DNA from: Phytophthora sp. 'mugwort'
Lineage: Eukaryota; Oomycota; Peronosporomycetes; Peronosporales; Peronosporaceae
Assembly (NCBI GenBank): GCA_033558025.1
Contig: JAUCEF010000005.1
Coordinates: 2,480,001-2,544,000, forward strand
Length of the DNA: 64,000 nt
Direction: 5' to 3'
In this document: positions 10,298 through 20,674 of the stretch, piece after piece
Layout of the letters: every line of letters begins with the position of its first letter
How positions within the stretch are numbered: the stretch's first letter is position 1
The notes under the pieces: model-generated
The model's database searches: none
What the model was told of the DNA's origin: nothing
What the model saw: only the letters and a program-made list of their open reading frames with translations
Made by a program: the position numbers and the translations under genes

Positions 10298-10873
10298 AGC
10301 CAATCAGAGATTGTGCCACTTACAGCAAAGTACTGTGTGGCTGCAGATTGGAAGAGTACAGTACAGCTTTAGCAAGTCCTATGGATTCAAGATGATCACC
10401 TAGGTTTGCTGAAGATAATACCTTCCGAAAAAAGATCTCGATACTATCGGAAATAAATTGTAAGCACGAGTGGTACAACGATATTGCGCTAATATGTAGT
10501 GAATGTAGCGTCTTCGCCGACACGTGAAGGTTTTCACTAAAACCAATTGTCAGTTTGCTTCCATGACTGCTGTACAGTGGGCCGTACTTACCGTATGCTG
10601 CGAATACAGATCTGCGTCCTGATGTGTATGGTGTATTTCAGTGCAAAGCACTGTACACTGTATGGATCAACTTCGTTAGTATCACAATGCGGTATATATG
10701 TGCTTGTGCGAGCAACAATTACAGCTTCACCTAGTTTTGAGACGGCTGGTTGGTTCATCTTGATTTCTGTAATGGCATACTGAAATCAAGTAATCGCTGC
10801 ATCGCAATCAGTAGATCGTCATAAACTTTGATGAAGACCTCGTCTCATGTCTACGCACTTTATTCCTCAATTT
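10298..10873. other. Divergent intergenic region (aminotransferase / aldo-keto reductase)
   Basis: AT-rich spacer between two divergently transcribed genes, holding only short reading frames without recognisable features. It presumably contains upstream elements for both genes; the recognisable core promoters lie at its two edges. Confidence 0.5.
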
Positions 10874-10890
10874 GAGTCATTTTCCAATTC
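10874..10890 (+). promoter_or_regulatory. Oomycete initiator core promoter of the aldo-keto reductase gene
   Basis: GAGTCATTTTCCAATTC fits the oomycete initiator/flank consensus (TCAYTYY...AWTT) and begins about 55 bp before the ATG at 10929. It decides the start: the reading frame is open back to 10872 only through a TTG, which would lie within the initiator itself. Confidence 0.7.
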
Positions 10891-10928
10891 GCCACTTCTC
10901 TTCAAGTGCACACCACGACATCTCAGCT

Positions 10929-12207
10929 ATGAGCGCCACGCTAGCCAGCAACATGAAGTACCGTTTCCTGGGTAACTCTGGCTTGCTCGTGTCTAAGTTC
11001 GGCTTCGGCAGCTTCGTGACATTCGACATGCAGATGGACTTCGAGAAGTCCTACGCCGTCTTCGAGCGCGCTTTCAAGAGCGGCATTAACTTCTTCGACT
11101 GCGCCGAGACATACGCGGACGGCGAGGCCGAGAATTTTATCGGCAAGATTGTCAAGACAGGCGTCGAGCGCGGCGTCTGGAGCCGCGAGGACCTGGTGCT
11201 TACTACCAAGCTCTTCTTCGGCACCAAGTTAGCCCATGGCGGAGGTGGCCCGAATGACACTGGGCTGAGCCGCAAACACGTTATCGAAGGCATGAAGGGA
11301 TCACTGAAGCGCTTCGATCTGGACTACGTCGACTTGGTCTTCTGTCATCGCCAGGACCCGTACACCCCCATGGAGGAGATTGTGCGCGCAATGAACTACG
11401 TGATCGAGCAAGGCTGGGCATTCTACTGGGGCACCAGTGAGTGGACAGGTGCTGAAATCATTGACGCTTGCGAAGTCGCTGATCGTCTGGGTCTCATCCG
11501 TCCGGTAAGTCTCGGAATCGTCTTTTCTGCGTAGATAACGCTTGTCTAACTTCCACTCCTGTACTAGATTTGCGACCAAACCCGCTACAACATTCTCGAC
11601 CGCTCTCGTGTGGACTACGACTTCGTGAATCTGTACAATGTACGCTTTTGTTGTGAAGCTTCAGCTCATGCTCAACTCATCAGTGCTCTTGTATGTACAC
11701 TATGGCAGAAGTACAAATACGGTATTACAGCATTTTCGGCCCTGTCCAGTGGCGTGCTTACTGGCAAGTACAACAACGGAATCCCAGAGGTAATGCTCAT
11801 TGTTCAATGCTTTTAAAAGTAGGTTTTGTACCTCTTGAAACGAACAATCTAACGCGGAATGCTGTTTGCAGGGCTCTCGCATGTCGATTCCGTGGTTCAA
11901 GAAGGTTCTCTCGAATGGTCTTGAGGAAAAGACTGCCAAGGCTCTTCAGCTCGCGGAGGTCGCCAAGGAAATTGGCTGCACACTTCCACAGCTGGCTATC
12001 GCTTGGTGCGTTGCCAACTCCAACGTGTCGACTGTTCTGCTCGGTGCGTCGAGAATCGAGCAACTCGACGAGAATCTGAAGGCGCTGGCGTTTGAGGACA
12101 ACATCACGCCTGAAATCCGCGCCAAGATCAATGCAATTGCTGATTTCAAGCCCGAGCTGACCAAGGTTCAGGATAACGTGCATCAGATCCGTGGCAAGTG
12201 GCAGTAA
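10929..12207 (+). CDS. Aldo-keto reductase, voltage-gated K+ channel beta-subunit-like (4 exons)
   Basis: Exons 10929-11504, 11568-11639, 11709-11789 and 11872-12207, all GT..AG and phase 0, encode 354 aa. It is an NADPH-dependent (alpha/beta)8 barrel of the AKR6/Kv-beta-like branch. Visible elements: MKYRFLGNSGLLVSKFGFGS at the N-terminus, the catalytic tetrad region with Asp and Tyr in FFDCAETYADGEAE, Lys in LTTKLFFG and His in LVFCHRQDP, then FYWGTSEWTGAEI, CDQTRYNILDRSRV, SALSSGVLTGKYNNGIP, and the cofactor-binding VSTVLLGASRIEQLDENL. Two exons are only 72 and 81 bp. Oomycetes have this family without it necessarily being part of a channel, so a general oxidoreductase role is the safer reading. 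Confidence 0.93.
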
Positions 12208-12465
12208 GGCGAAAAATTAATGATCTCAAGAAATACACTGAAGGTTGCAAAGTTGCGCCGACTGTTTCCTATGGTTTCACCAAAACAGCGTCTCTATGGC
12301 CCAACCCATTAGCAATTGACGGGATGGGGTGTAAGCGAAAAGGAAGACCCCTCCTTCCCAGTCGAGGACAGCGGCAATTCTACTGCTCGTGATCTTGCAC
12401 TGGTTGTGGTAATAGTTGTGAACACTGGATTACATCCCCGTTTTGCTCTCCCACGGCTATCTGAA

Positions 12466-12555
12466 ACACCTTAAATGGGCCTGCAGCAAGCTGACCAATG
12501 AATGATCTGTCGCCTGAAAGAATCGGTCATTTTGCTGCAGACCCATTTGAGGTGT
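12466..12555. repeat. Imperfect 33-bp inverted repeat (hairpin or MITE remnant)
   Basis: The left arm 12466-12498 begins ACACCTTAAATGGGCCTGCA. The reverse complement of the right arm 12523-12555 begins ACACCTCAAATGGGTCTGCA. By eye 28 of 33 positions pair, around a 24-nt loop. It lies in the 520-bp spacer between two plus-strand genes, about 260 bp after the aldo-keto reductase stop. It could be a 3'-end structure or a tiny foldback element; no target-site duplication is obvious. Confidence 0.6.
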
Positions 12556-12726
12556 GCCTTGTTCAGAAAATTTCAGAGATTGATGCCGCGATATTTACCT
12601 ATATACATGTACTTTTGTAGCTTTTTTTTGCCTTAGCCATCCATTTCCACATTTAGAAACGTTTCTAAAAGCGCTGGCCGCCATTGTTTCCATTATCGCT
12701 CGTCCAGTCAACGAGTCAAGGAGCCG

Positions 12727-14712
12727 ATGAGGTTTCACGACTTTAAGCCGGCGCTGTGCCCCGAAATCTTGGCTGAGACAGATGCGTTGGGATTCGAGCA
12801 CATGACACCCGTACAGGCGGCAACGCTGCCGCTGTTCCTGTCCAACAAGGACGTGTGTGTGGACGCGTGCACGGGCAGCGGTAAGACGCTGGCCTTCGTG
12901 TTGCCCATCGTGCAGCTGCTAAAGGCTAAGCTCGCGGACGGCAGCATCACGGCGCCGCGTCATGCCGACCTCACCAAGCTCGTGGCCATGATCGTTTCGC
13001 CCACGCGCGAGCTGGCGCGCCAGATCTTCGAGTGCGCCGAGAAATTCTTCGCCCGCGCGCTGCCCGGGGTGAAGCTGTTGTTGTTTGTGGGCGGCACCAG
13101 CGTGGACGAAGACCTATCGCTCATCCGCGAGGCCGTGGGCAGGTGCTCAGTGGTTATTGGCACGCCTGGCCGAACCGAGGACCTGCTGAACCGCTGTGTG
13201 GGCTCCAGTATCGAGACGCGCGAGTTCGAGATGCTCATTCTGGACGAGGCCGACACACTACTGGACATGGGCTTCGAGGTAAGTCTCAACAAGATATTGG
13301 AGCACCTACCCAAACAGAGACGCACCGGGTTGTTCTCAGCCACGCAGACGCAGGAGGTGAAGACGCTGGCGCGCGCTGGACTACGCAACCCGGCTACCAT
13401 TTCCGTGCAAGTGGCGAACAACACACAGGTTACACCAGCTACGTTGCAGAATTATTACTGCCTGGTCGGCCACGATCAGAGACTGTCGGCGCTGCACCAC
13501 TTTGTGCAGTCGAAGAAGGGTGAGAAGCTCATTGTCTTCTTCTCGACGTGCGGCTCGGTGGATTTCTTCAGTCGTGTGTTGGAGGAGCTTTTCAAAGGAA
13601 ACACGGACTTCCCAGTCGTGGCATTGCACGGCAAGATGCCCCAGAAGAAGCGTACGACGAATTACGACCACTTTTCGGCACTCAAGTCCGGGCTTTTGGT
13701 GTGCACAGATGTTGTGGCGCGCGGAATTGATCTACCAGACGTGGACTGGATCGTGCAGTACGACCCGCCGCAAGACCCAAACTTCTTCGTGCACCGTGTG
13801 GGTCGTACGGCGCGTGCAGGGCGCTCTGGCTGCGCTCTTTCCTTCCTGTCGTCGAATGAAGACGCGTATGTAAATTTCCTGAAGATTCGAAAGGTTCCGA
13901 GCGAAGAGATGACGCTTCCGTTGGACACGATGGAGAACGTGCTGCCCACGGTGAAGTCGTTTATTCTGGAAGACCGTGATTTGCTCGAGAAGGGCACGAA
14001 GGCGTTCATGTCCTTTGTGCGATCGTACAAAGAGCACCAGTGTCAGTTCATTTTCCGTTTCAAGGAGCTTGACTTGGGCGCTGTGGCGCGTGGCTTCTGT
14101 CTGCTTCAGCTACCGAAGATTAATGAGCTGCGTAATGTGCGCATCGACTTTGAGAAGACTGCCATCAAGACCACTGACATTAAATTCAAGGATAAAGCTC
14201 GCGAAAAGGAGCGTCAGAAGAAGTTGGTTGTCATTGCGAAGGAGAATGAAGCGCGCGACAAGAAGAATGCAGAGATGCGCGAGAAGAAGCGCAAGCGGCC
14301 GCTTGAAGACGAGAACCAAAAGCACCCGCGTCGTCGTGAAAAGAAGAAGGGTCTGCACCAGCAGATTGTTGAGGAATGGGACGAGCTGGCTGAGGAGGAG
14401 AAGCTTTACAAGAAGATGAAAAAGGGCAAGATCACAGAGGAAGAATACGAGAAGGCGTTGCTTGGTAAGGCTGGCAGCTCTGACGACGATGATGATGGCG
14501 ATGACGAGGATGGCGACAAGAAGAAAAAGACTAAGTGGCAACGCTCGGAAGAGAAGATGAAGGAGCGATTTAAAAAGAAAGAACAGACGGCCACGAAGAC
14601 TGGAGAGCAAAAGCGTGAGGCTGCCAAACGCGAGGAGCGTATTCGCAAGCGCAAGAAATCCCAGCACGTCCAGCGCGCAGTGCAAAGAGCCCAGCACCGT
14701 GCTCGGCGCTAG
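12727..14712 (+). CDS. DDX55: DEAD-box ATP-dependent RNA helicase DDX55/Spb4
   Basis: Single exon, 661 aa. Spb4/DDX55 is a nucleolar helicase for 60S ribosomal subunit maturation. Helicase motifs in order: Q-motif region MTPVQAATLPLF (about 26-37), motif I ACTGSGKT (48-55), PTRELARQIF, GTPGRTEDLL, DEAD (LILDEADTLLDMGFE), SAT (GLFSATQTQEV), VCTDVVARGIDLPDVDW and motif VI HRVGRTARAGR. The DUF4217-type C-terminal region follows (FMSFVRSYKEHQCQFIFRFKELDLG, then LPKINELR), as in Spb4. The last 170 residues are a Lys/Arg/Glu-rich coiled coil with an acidic run (SSDDDDDGDDEDGD) and basic nucleolar-type patches. The absence of introns fits a housekeeping gene. Convergent with the IQ/FN3 gene, stops 107 bp apart. 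Confidence 0.94.
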   Translation: MRFHDFKPALCPEILAETDALGFEHMTPVQAATLPLFLSNKDVCVDACTGSGKTLAFVLPIVQLLKAKLADGSITAPRHADLTKLVAMIVSPTRELARQIFECAEKFFARALPGVKLLLFVGGTSVDEDLSLIREAVGRCSVVIGTPGRTEDLLNRCVGSSIETREFEMLILDEADTLLDMGFEVSLNKILEHLPKQRRTGLFSATQTQEVKTLARAGLRNPATISVQVANNTQVTPATLQNYYCLVGHDQRLSALHHFVQSKKGEKLIVFFSTCGSVDFFSRVLEELFKGNTDFPVVALHGKMPQKKRTTNYDHFSALKSGLLVCTDVVARGIDLPDVDWIVQYDPPQDPNFFVHRVGRTARAGRSGCALSFLSSNEDAYVNFLKIRKVPSEEMTLPLDTMENVLPTVKSFILEDRDLLEKGTKAFMSFVRSYKEHQCQFIFRFKELDLGAVARGFCLLQLPKINELRNVRIDFEKTAIKTTDIKFKDKAREKERQKKLVVIAKENEARDKKNAEMREKKRKRPLEDENQKHPRRREKKKGLHQQIVEEWDELAEEEKLYKKMKKGKITEEEYEKALLGKAGSSDDDDDGDDEDGDKKKKTKWQRSEEKMKERFKKKEQTATKTGEQKREAAKREERIRKRKKSQHVQRAVQRAQHRARR

Positions 14713-14819
14713 TTGTATTCTGGTCAGGTGAACCATTGATTTCGAGATAGAGAATAATACTATTCATTCGTTTGCACCCCGATTGCTCACAAGCCATTAG
14801 GTTTATGCTTTGTGTACTC

Positions 14820-17800
14820 TTACAAAGCGAATTGTGGCAGTTCCCAAAAAGTAGCTCTTGTGCGGGTGTTGAAAATATACGTCATGCCGGTTGTTGGATC
14901 GATCGCTTGGGTGTACACCGAACGTGCCAGCGCTCGGACACCCTCTCGTGCCTTTCGACAGCGGTAGAGACCTTGAAGTCGAGTCGCAGCTTCATGTTCA
15001 CTGAGCACATGACGTGGTTTTTGTCGCAAAGATATTGATCCAGTTTGTAGTTGCTCGAGCGCCCACGTAGCAGAGCGAGTGAGTTCGCTGTTGTTATCAC
15101 GTTCGGTCCGTGCTGCGATACTCTGCAGAACACCTGAAATTGACGGCAATCCCGCAGACTGGAGTGCCATTCTCCAGGATGCTGACAAGGAAGTGGGAAA
15201 TGTTAGCAGTCCCCCTTTTCTGAAAACAACTTCTGCCACCCACCGCTAGATCCTGCAAGCTGTCCAAATAGAAGGCACCCTTGCTGCTGGAGAAACATGT
15301 CCCTCTTGAATTTCAGCATCGCATTTCGAACAGTGACTACAACTGGCAAATCGGTAGCCTCAAGTGGTCGCACACTAGCATCCCGTCCATGGATGGACGA
15401 AAGTCCTGCATCAGGCTCAAACGAGCAACAATCCATCAGCACACACTGAGCTAACTTACTACAGCAAAAGCAGAAACAGGAGCGTACCTTTCATGGCCAT
15501 CTTCGCCAAAACTTCCACTGCGTATCGTTGGACAGCACCAGTGTTCTTATGCTTGTCCATGAGTTTTGCGATGCCTTTTGATCCTTCTCGGATTGCAGCA
15601 AGTCGAATAGTTTCGTGTTGGTCCAGGGTGGAAGAAGCGGACAGAGTGCGGTAACCTGTCGTAGGAGTGGAAAATGGCCCCCAACCTCCCGCAGTGCGTG
15701 CACGAGCTCGGAAACAGTAAGCTGTATCTGTCGCTAGTCCATAAACAGTGACTGTCGTGGGAGGAATCATCCCATTTCTCTCAACTTCTTCGTAGCTCAA
15801 AACTTGGAAAGCTGCAGCTCTTTTCCAGATACTCGCTTCGCCCGCTCCATCGGCGCAAGCCCGACCGAAACCACGACGTTGGATATGAAATCCGAGCACA
15901 GTTGGTAGCTCGGCATTTGAAGCTGGTGAGGTGAAGCTCCACGTTAAGCTGATGGTGTTTAAAGTTGAGGAGACGAACACAGGTGATGACGGCGACACGG
16001 TCGGGGGTTCTACATAGAAAATTTAGAGATAGTTCAGTACCACTTGATTGCGGTCGTAGACTGCTATCCATCGCGTACCTGGTATTTCCCCCAGTCCGAA
16101 GTTGAATGCGTGCTCTGCACCAAGCACGGTAGGTGTGTGGGTGATATCCTGAAACTCGGCAGCGCGCTCATATTTGGTTCGAACCTGACTCCTGTATTCG
16201 GCGTGAACAAAAGCGTTATGCTTCGCAGCATCTTCACGAATACATTTGCAGACATATTCCAGCATGCCCTTTGCGAAAAGTGACTGCCGAGGGCCTTGTT
16301 GAAAAACATTTTCTTCATCCAGTTCTGGAGTGATTGCTCCTCCCCGAAATGCATCACGGAATCGCATCAAAAAATTACTGACACGCTCCTCATTTGCTCG
16401 AAGTGGAACTTCGGTCTTCACGTTGCACGACTCCATCAATATGAGGTTGAGTAGATTGGGGTTTGTTCGAACTGCTTCCTCATTGATTTCTTCGTTTGAA
16501 CGTAGCCGCACGCCGCGCTCAGTCAATGTTTGAAGGCGTAGCTGAACAATCCGGTTGTATAATTGCGAGAGGAACTGCTCGTGGATATGGTGGCGAATAG
16601 TCTCCGCTCCGCCAATGAACTTGTCTTTAGTCTCCTGGGTTTGGCAAAGCTCAAGGGCAATGACCTTGTTCTCGGATGGAATATCTGTGTGAATCACGGA
16701 GGTTAGACTAGAATCAATTTTCGAGGCAGTGAAATGCCCAATTACTGACCGTCGATCATTTCAGCAAGCTCACGCTCATGAATAGCCGTAAGGACTAGCT
16801 CTTCCTCTGACGAAAGCCTTGTCTCACTAAACAACACGTACGATCCCTCGTTGCCACCGCGAGTAACTCGAGCACCATGAGTCTGCAACAGAGCCAGTTA
16901 AGAAGTGAGTTGATAGAAGCTATGAAGAACTCATCGAGTCCTTACCGATAAGCACATGAAAAACGACGAATTTGGCTCCTCGGCGCATATCTTCTTCAGC
17001 TCTTTCATGGTATCCTGGAACTCAATGACTGAGGGATTCAGTAGCAGCTTGGAGCCTCTGTGCGAGAAGTGGTTGAAGTGCGGATTGACTAGACTGTCAA
17101 ATAGCGACATTGCCACATCTTTTGTTCTCTCCGAAAGCGCGGGGAGATTCTTAAAGCTATACGATACAGCCACTAATGCAAACGACTGCTTAGGTATGAC
17201 GAGATTATGCTGCACGTCACAGTGTATATGCTTGGCATGCTCTGAAGTCACAAGCAGTCGGGACTCGGACGACAACGCTAGGAAATAAACACTAGAAACG
17301 TTAAATAAAACCTTAGAAAATCTGTGGAGAAAAAAGCAACGTTCTCACCTTCCGTTAATGAGGAAGCGTGACGAAAGTGTAGTCGCCTCTGAAGTAAGAG
17401 TACCAACTGCTTCCTGTACGCTTCGCTCTCCTCGGCAGACCTGGCTTGGAGCACTTGCCGTGCATGCTCATCGTTCTGCATTCTATTAACCTCAGGTGAC
17501 CGCTCGGTCACATTATAAAGCGCGAACAGGCGACCTTGAAGTCGGACTCTTACTGCAACGAGCTCGACCTTCCTTTATCAGTTCACTGAACGGCGCGAAA
17601 TGAACATTAAATGGCTCAACGACAGCGACATCATCGCCCACGGCCCCGGGATAGAGTTGCAAAGTTTCCAAAACTTTCCCGCACAATGCGTGTTGAGACG
17701 CCACGGCTCTGATGTATGTTCTTGCTCGATTGGGATGCTCACCTCGCAGTGTCTCAATTAACTGAGGAAAGAAGTCAACCTCCTGGTTGCGGAATCTCGC

Positions 17801-19429
17801 TTGGTACTCCGCTTCAACTTTCTGCACGAACTCGAGAATCACTTGGGCTCGAAATGACTCTGGAACAAACCTCATCCACACCTCCTTCTTCTTTCGCGGT
17901 CCTGACTTTCGGCGAGACCCTGCTTTTGGTGAATTTTCCTCAGCTCCATGTTGATCCGCCTGTACATTGTGGAACGAGTGATTGAAGTGAAATATCTGGC
18001 AAACACCCCTAAACAAAAAAATGATCTCACCTCTAATCGTTTTCTCTCGTATTCTTCGATAACAGCATCAACGTATTGAGTCTCAAGCTCAATCCACGCC
18101 TTCTCAATAACGAGGAACTTCAGTTTTCGGACGGCCTGCTTTTTGCGCCAAAGTCTTTGCACAAGTTTCACTCGGCGTATGAAGATCCGCAGCCCCCTAA
18201 ACATCCGGAAGCTGACACTTTTAATAACCACGCTTTTCTGAAGCCACTCAATTAAGAGACGAGCTGCGTGCGAATTCGTGTGCTTGACTAAGCGATGCTG
18301 CCTCCAGATTCGGATGGTGCGCGAGAGGTGGCTTTCCAAACGGCAACGACTCCAGTGCAACAAGAGCAAATTCAGCATTTTCTGCGTAAATGCACCCAGC
18401 ATTACAATCGGCTGCATGTTTTGTGCTTCGCAGACTAGCTGCTCGCAAATACGTTTCTGCAGGCGCTGCTGAGCTCGAAACTCGGAGGAAGCCTCGACCA
18501 CTCTGCGCTTGTAGTTTTCATCTTCCAGTACTTTTCTGACCTTGTTGCTTTCCAGTCGACTTTCGTGCGTGCTCACCCACAGCTGATGTCGTTCTTGGAG
18601 ACGCTGAAAATAAAAAACAATCCAGAGTTAACCCTCACGTGAGAAGTACGTCATCTGCTCTAGCAACCACAAATCGTACAATTCTTTTGAAAGCTGCTTC
18701 CATATTGAATCCCATTGGGGTTGATGCGCCACCAGCTAAAACACTTTTATGGTAGAATGCCCGCATTCGTTCATAACCTCGAATTGTCTCCCAGAAGGTG
18801 ACACGATCATTATCCGAAATCGGCAGCAACCTTATTCGTTGCTTCATTTTCTTCAACCGACCATCCCTTGATGTAGCAGTCTCAGTGGCAGCGGTGGTTG
18901 GTGCCCTTTTGAAATGAAGACCGTCTGACGACGGGACGTCGAAGATGCTCGACAAGTGCTGCTGATTGAGAGATCCTGCTCCTTGTCCTGGGTTTAGAAG
19001 CGTAGCTAAGTGTTGCTCCACCGACGCCAGCGTTAGGTTTTGGGGTCCTTTCTCTCCTTGCTGCTCTTCACTGTTTGTCAATGTGTTGCTCTTCCCTTTC
19101 AGCAGTTCCTTGTGTTTTGAGAAGTAAATCTCCTTGGACGTCGACATCAACGGCGTTGAGTACACTGCGAGTTTAAGATAACACAATATCAGTCTACAGT
19201 ATTGCTTTACACTCAAAGCCGTACGGAAAACTTGCAAGAGCTTTCTCATCGCACCTACTCGAGCTTCCTCCTTATCGACTACGAGAGCGCCCACAGGCAC
19301 CGGATGCTGCGGCAGGATTGGCAGTAGCGGGCGCTTCCTCGACCACGGAAAGTCCGACGCCTCGGCGTTTCCCCTCGGCCCCTTTATTACTTCATTTTCC
19401 GCCTCCAGTGCCGCTGCCATCGTGTCCAT
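14820..19429 (-). CDS. Large IQ-motif / fibronectin-III / WW-like protein (about 10 exons)
   Basis: Predicted exons (minus): 19429-18650, 18603-18031, 17959-17554, 17475-17349, 17277-16946, 16882-16750, 16684-16079, 16009-15488, 15450-15244, 15181-14820, about 1,350 aa. All junctions keep phase except the third intron (17553-17476), which is off by one base: an indel, a missed splice site or a true frameshift. A split into two genes there is not excluded. Domains: basic helical IQ-like repeats in exon 2 (CRLESHLSRTIRIWRQHRLV, FIRRVKLVQRLWRKKQAVRK); a fibronectin type III domain in exon 8 (EPPTVSPSSPVFVSSTLNTI ... TAYCFRARARTAGGWGPFS); armadillo-like helices in exons 8-10; an IQ motif AATRLQGLYRCRKARE; and a WW-like end TGMTYIFNTRTRATFWELP. 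The set suggests a calmodulin-binding cytoskeletal or axonemal scaffold. This is inference. Confidence 0.8.
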
Positions 19430-19896
19430 CTTCCACCTTGGTATGCAATACGCACTTCCGAGTTACCGAACTGACAATCACTCCTCATCTAAAAGTTGAA
19501 GTTTATTTTCAGCGAATCAGGTTGCTGTCCAGTCTAACAATAGCGACAAGTTGAGGCTGAAACCAAGGCAAAAAAAAACTAGTCCGGCGTCCTCTGACAA
19601 GACGAAGAGGCAATCGCGCCCCCTAACTGCTACCTGCGAAGCACAGCCAAGCCCCGCTAAGGTGTAGCTGCACGGTGCTATCTCCGACCAGTTCCCAGCC
19701 AGCAGCAGTACGCGACAAGAGGGAACAGAAGCTACGCCTGCCGTCTGTCTGAGCGCCAGTCTACCAGGCAAACTTTATTCCCTAGATACACGATTCAGCG
19801 GGTTGACTGCGATTGCGTGCACTGCTGCTGGACCTCGAAGATCGATCCAGTGACCTATTCCCATCACAGTCGGAGCGACACTAGAGCACAGCATCA
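19430..19896. other. Divergent promoter region (IQ/FN3 gene / ankyrin gene)
   Basis: A 467-bp spacer between two divergent genes. I found no convincing initiator motif, repeat or extra reading frame. Confidence 0.5.
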
Positions 19897-20485
19897 ATGC
19901 CGTCGGACACACCGCTCCACAAGGCAGCGCACAATGGCGACAAGGGCGCGTGCCTGCAGATTCTGGAGGAGAAGTCGGTAGATGTCAATGCACCTGGAGC
20001 CGGTGATCGACGGGCGCTCCACCGCGCGGCAGGAGGCAACCACGCAGAGTTGTGTACATTGCTACTGGATAAAGGCGCAGAGATCGACGGGGTATGCTCA
20101 TTCAAGTTGTTTGTGGTGCAGTCAGTAATGCTGCCGTGCTAAAAGTCTATTGCTGTTATTGTAGGCGGACAAAAGCGGCCGGACAGCATTGCACTGGGCG
20201 TCAATCAGCGGCCACAAAGAGGCCACGTTAGTGTTGCTGCAGAAGGGCGCAAATATTAATGCAGAGACTACAACGGGGATGACAGCACTCCACGGCGCAG
20301 CCGAGGGCGGCAAAGTTGAAATAGTTAGACTGTTGATGGAACACAAGGCGGATTCCTCCAAGAAAGACGCGAACGGCAAGTTGCCTTTCGACTACGCAAT
20401 GGACGGCAAGCATAAGGCTGTAGTAAAAGTGCTGAAGGATATGGGCGACGCGGCTGCGCAAAGCGCGTCCTGTGTTATTCAATAG
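19897..20485 (+). CDS. Small ankyrin-repeat protein (2 exons)
   Basis: Exons 19897-20091 and 20165-20485 (phase 0), 171 aa. The protein is almost entirely ankyrin repeats: TPLHKAAHNGDKGACLQILE, RRALHRAAGGNHAELCTLLL, RTALHWASISGHKEATLVLL, MTALHGAAEGGKVEIVRLLM and a degenerate last repeat LPFDYAMDGKHKAVVKVLKD. Each has the TALHxAA, GH and LL pattern of the family. No other domain, signal peptide or membrane segment is seen. It ends with a short tail SASCVIQ, which is not a clear CaaX box. Ankyrin proteins mediate protein binding; the partner cannot be predicted. It is convergent with RIO2, stops 189 bp apart. The size and repeat content resemble 26S-proteasome-associated gankyrin-like proteins, but that match is too generic to name it. 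Confidence 0.92.
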
Positions 20486-20674
20486 CCGTTCGATCTCCAC
20501 TCGAAACGCAGAGATGCTCGCCGCTATCAAATTTTTATTTGCCTCCATAATACAAACATGAAGAGCTTCATGCAAGAAATGAATTGCTACGAATAAACGC
20601 TGATAATTCACCAGCAGTCTACAATAGGTGACCCGCGTCAATACGCCTGTTGTAGTTGCAGCTCACCTCTACGT

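Noticed and set aside
10872..10928. Upstream extension of the aldo-keto reductase
   Set aside because: It would have to start at TTG and lies on top of the initiator motif; the ATG at 10929 fits the family N-terminus.
14110..14736. Leu-rich minus-strand frame looking like a membrane protein
   Set aside because: It is the antisense of the Lys/Glu-rich tail of the DDX55 gene.
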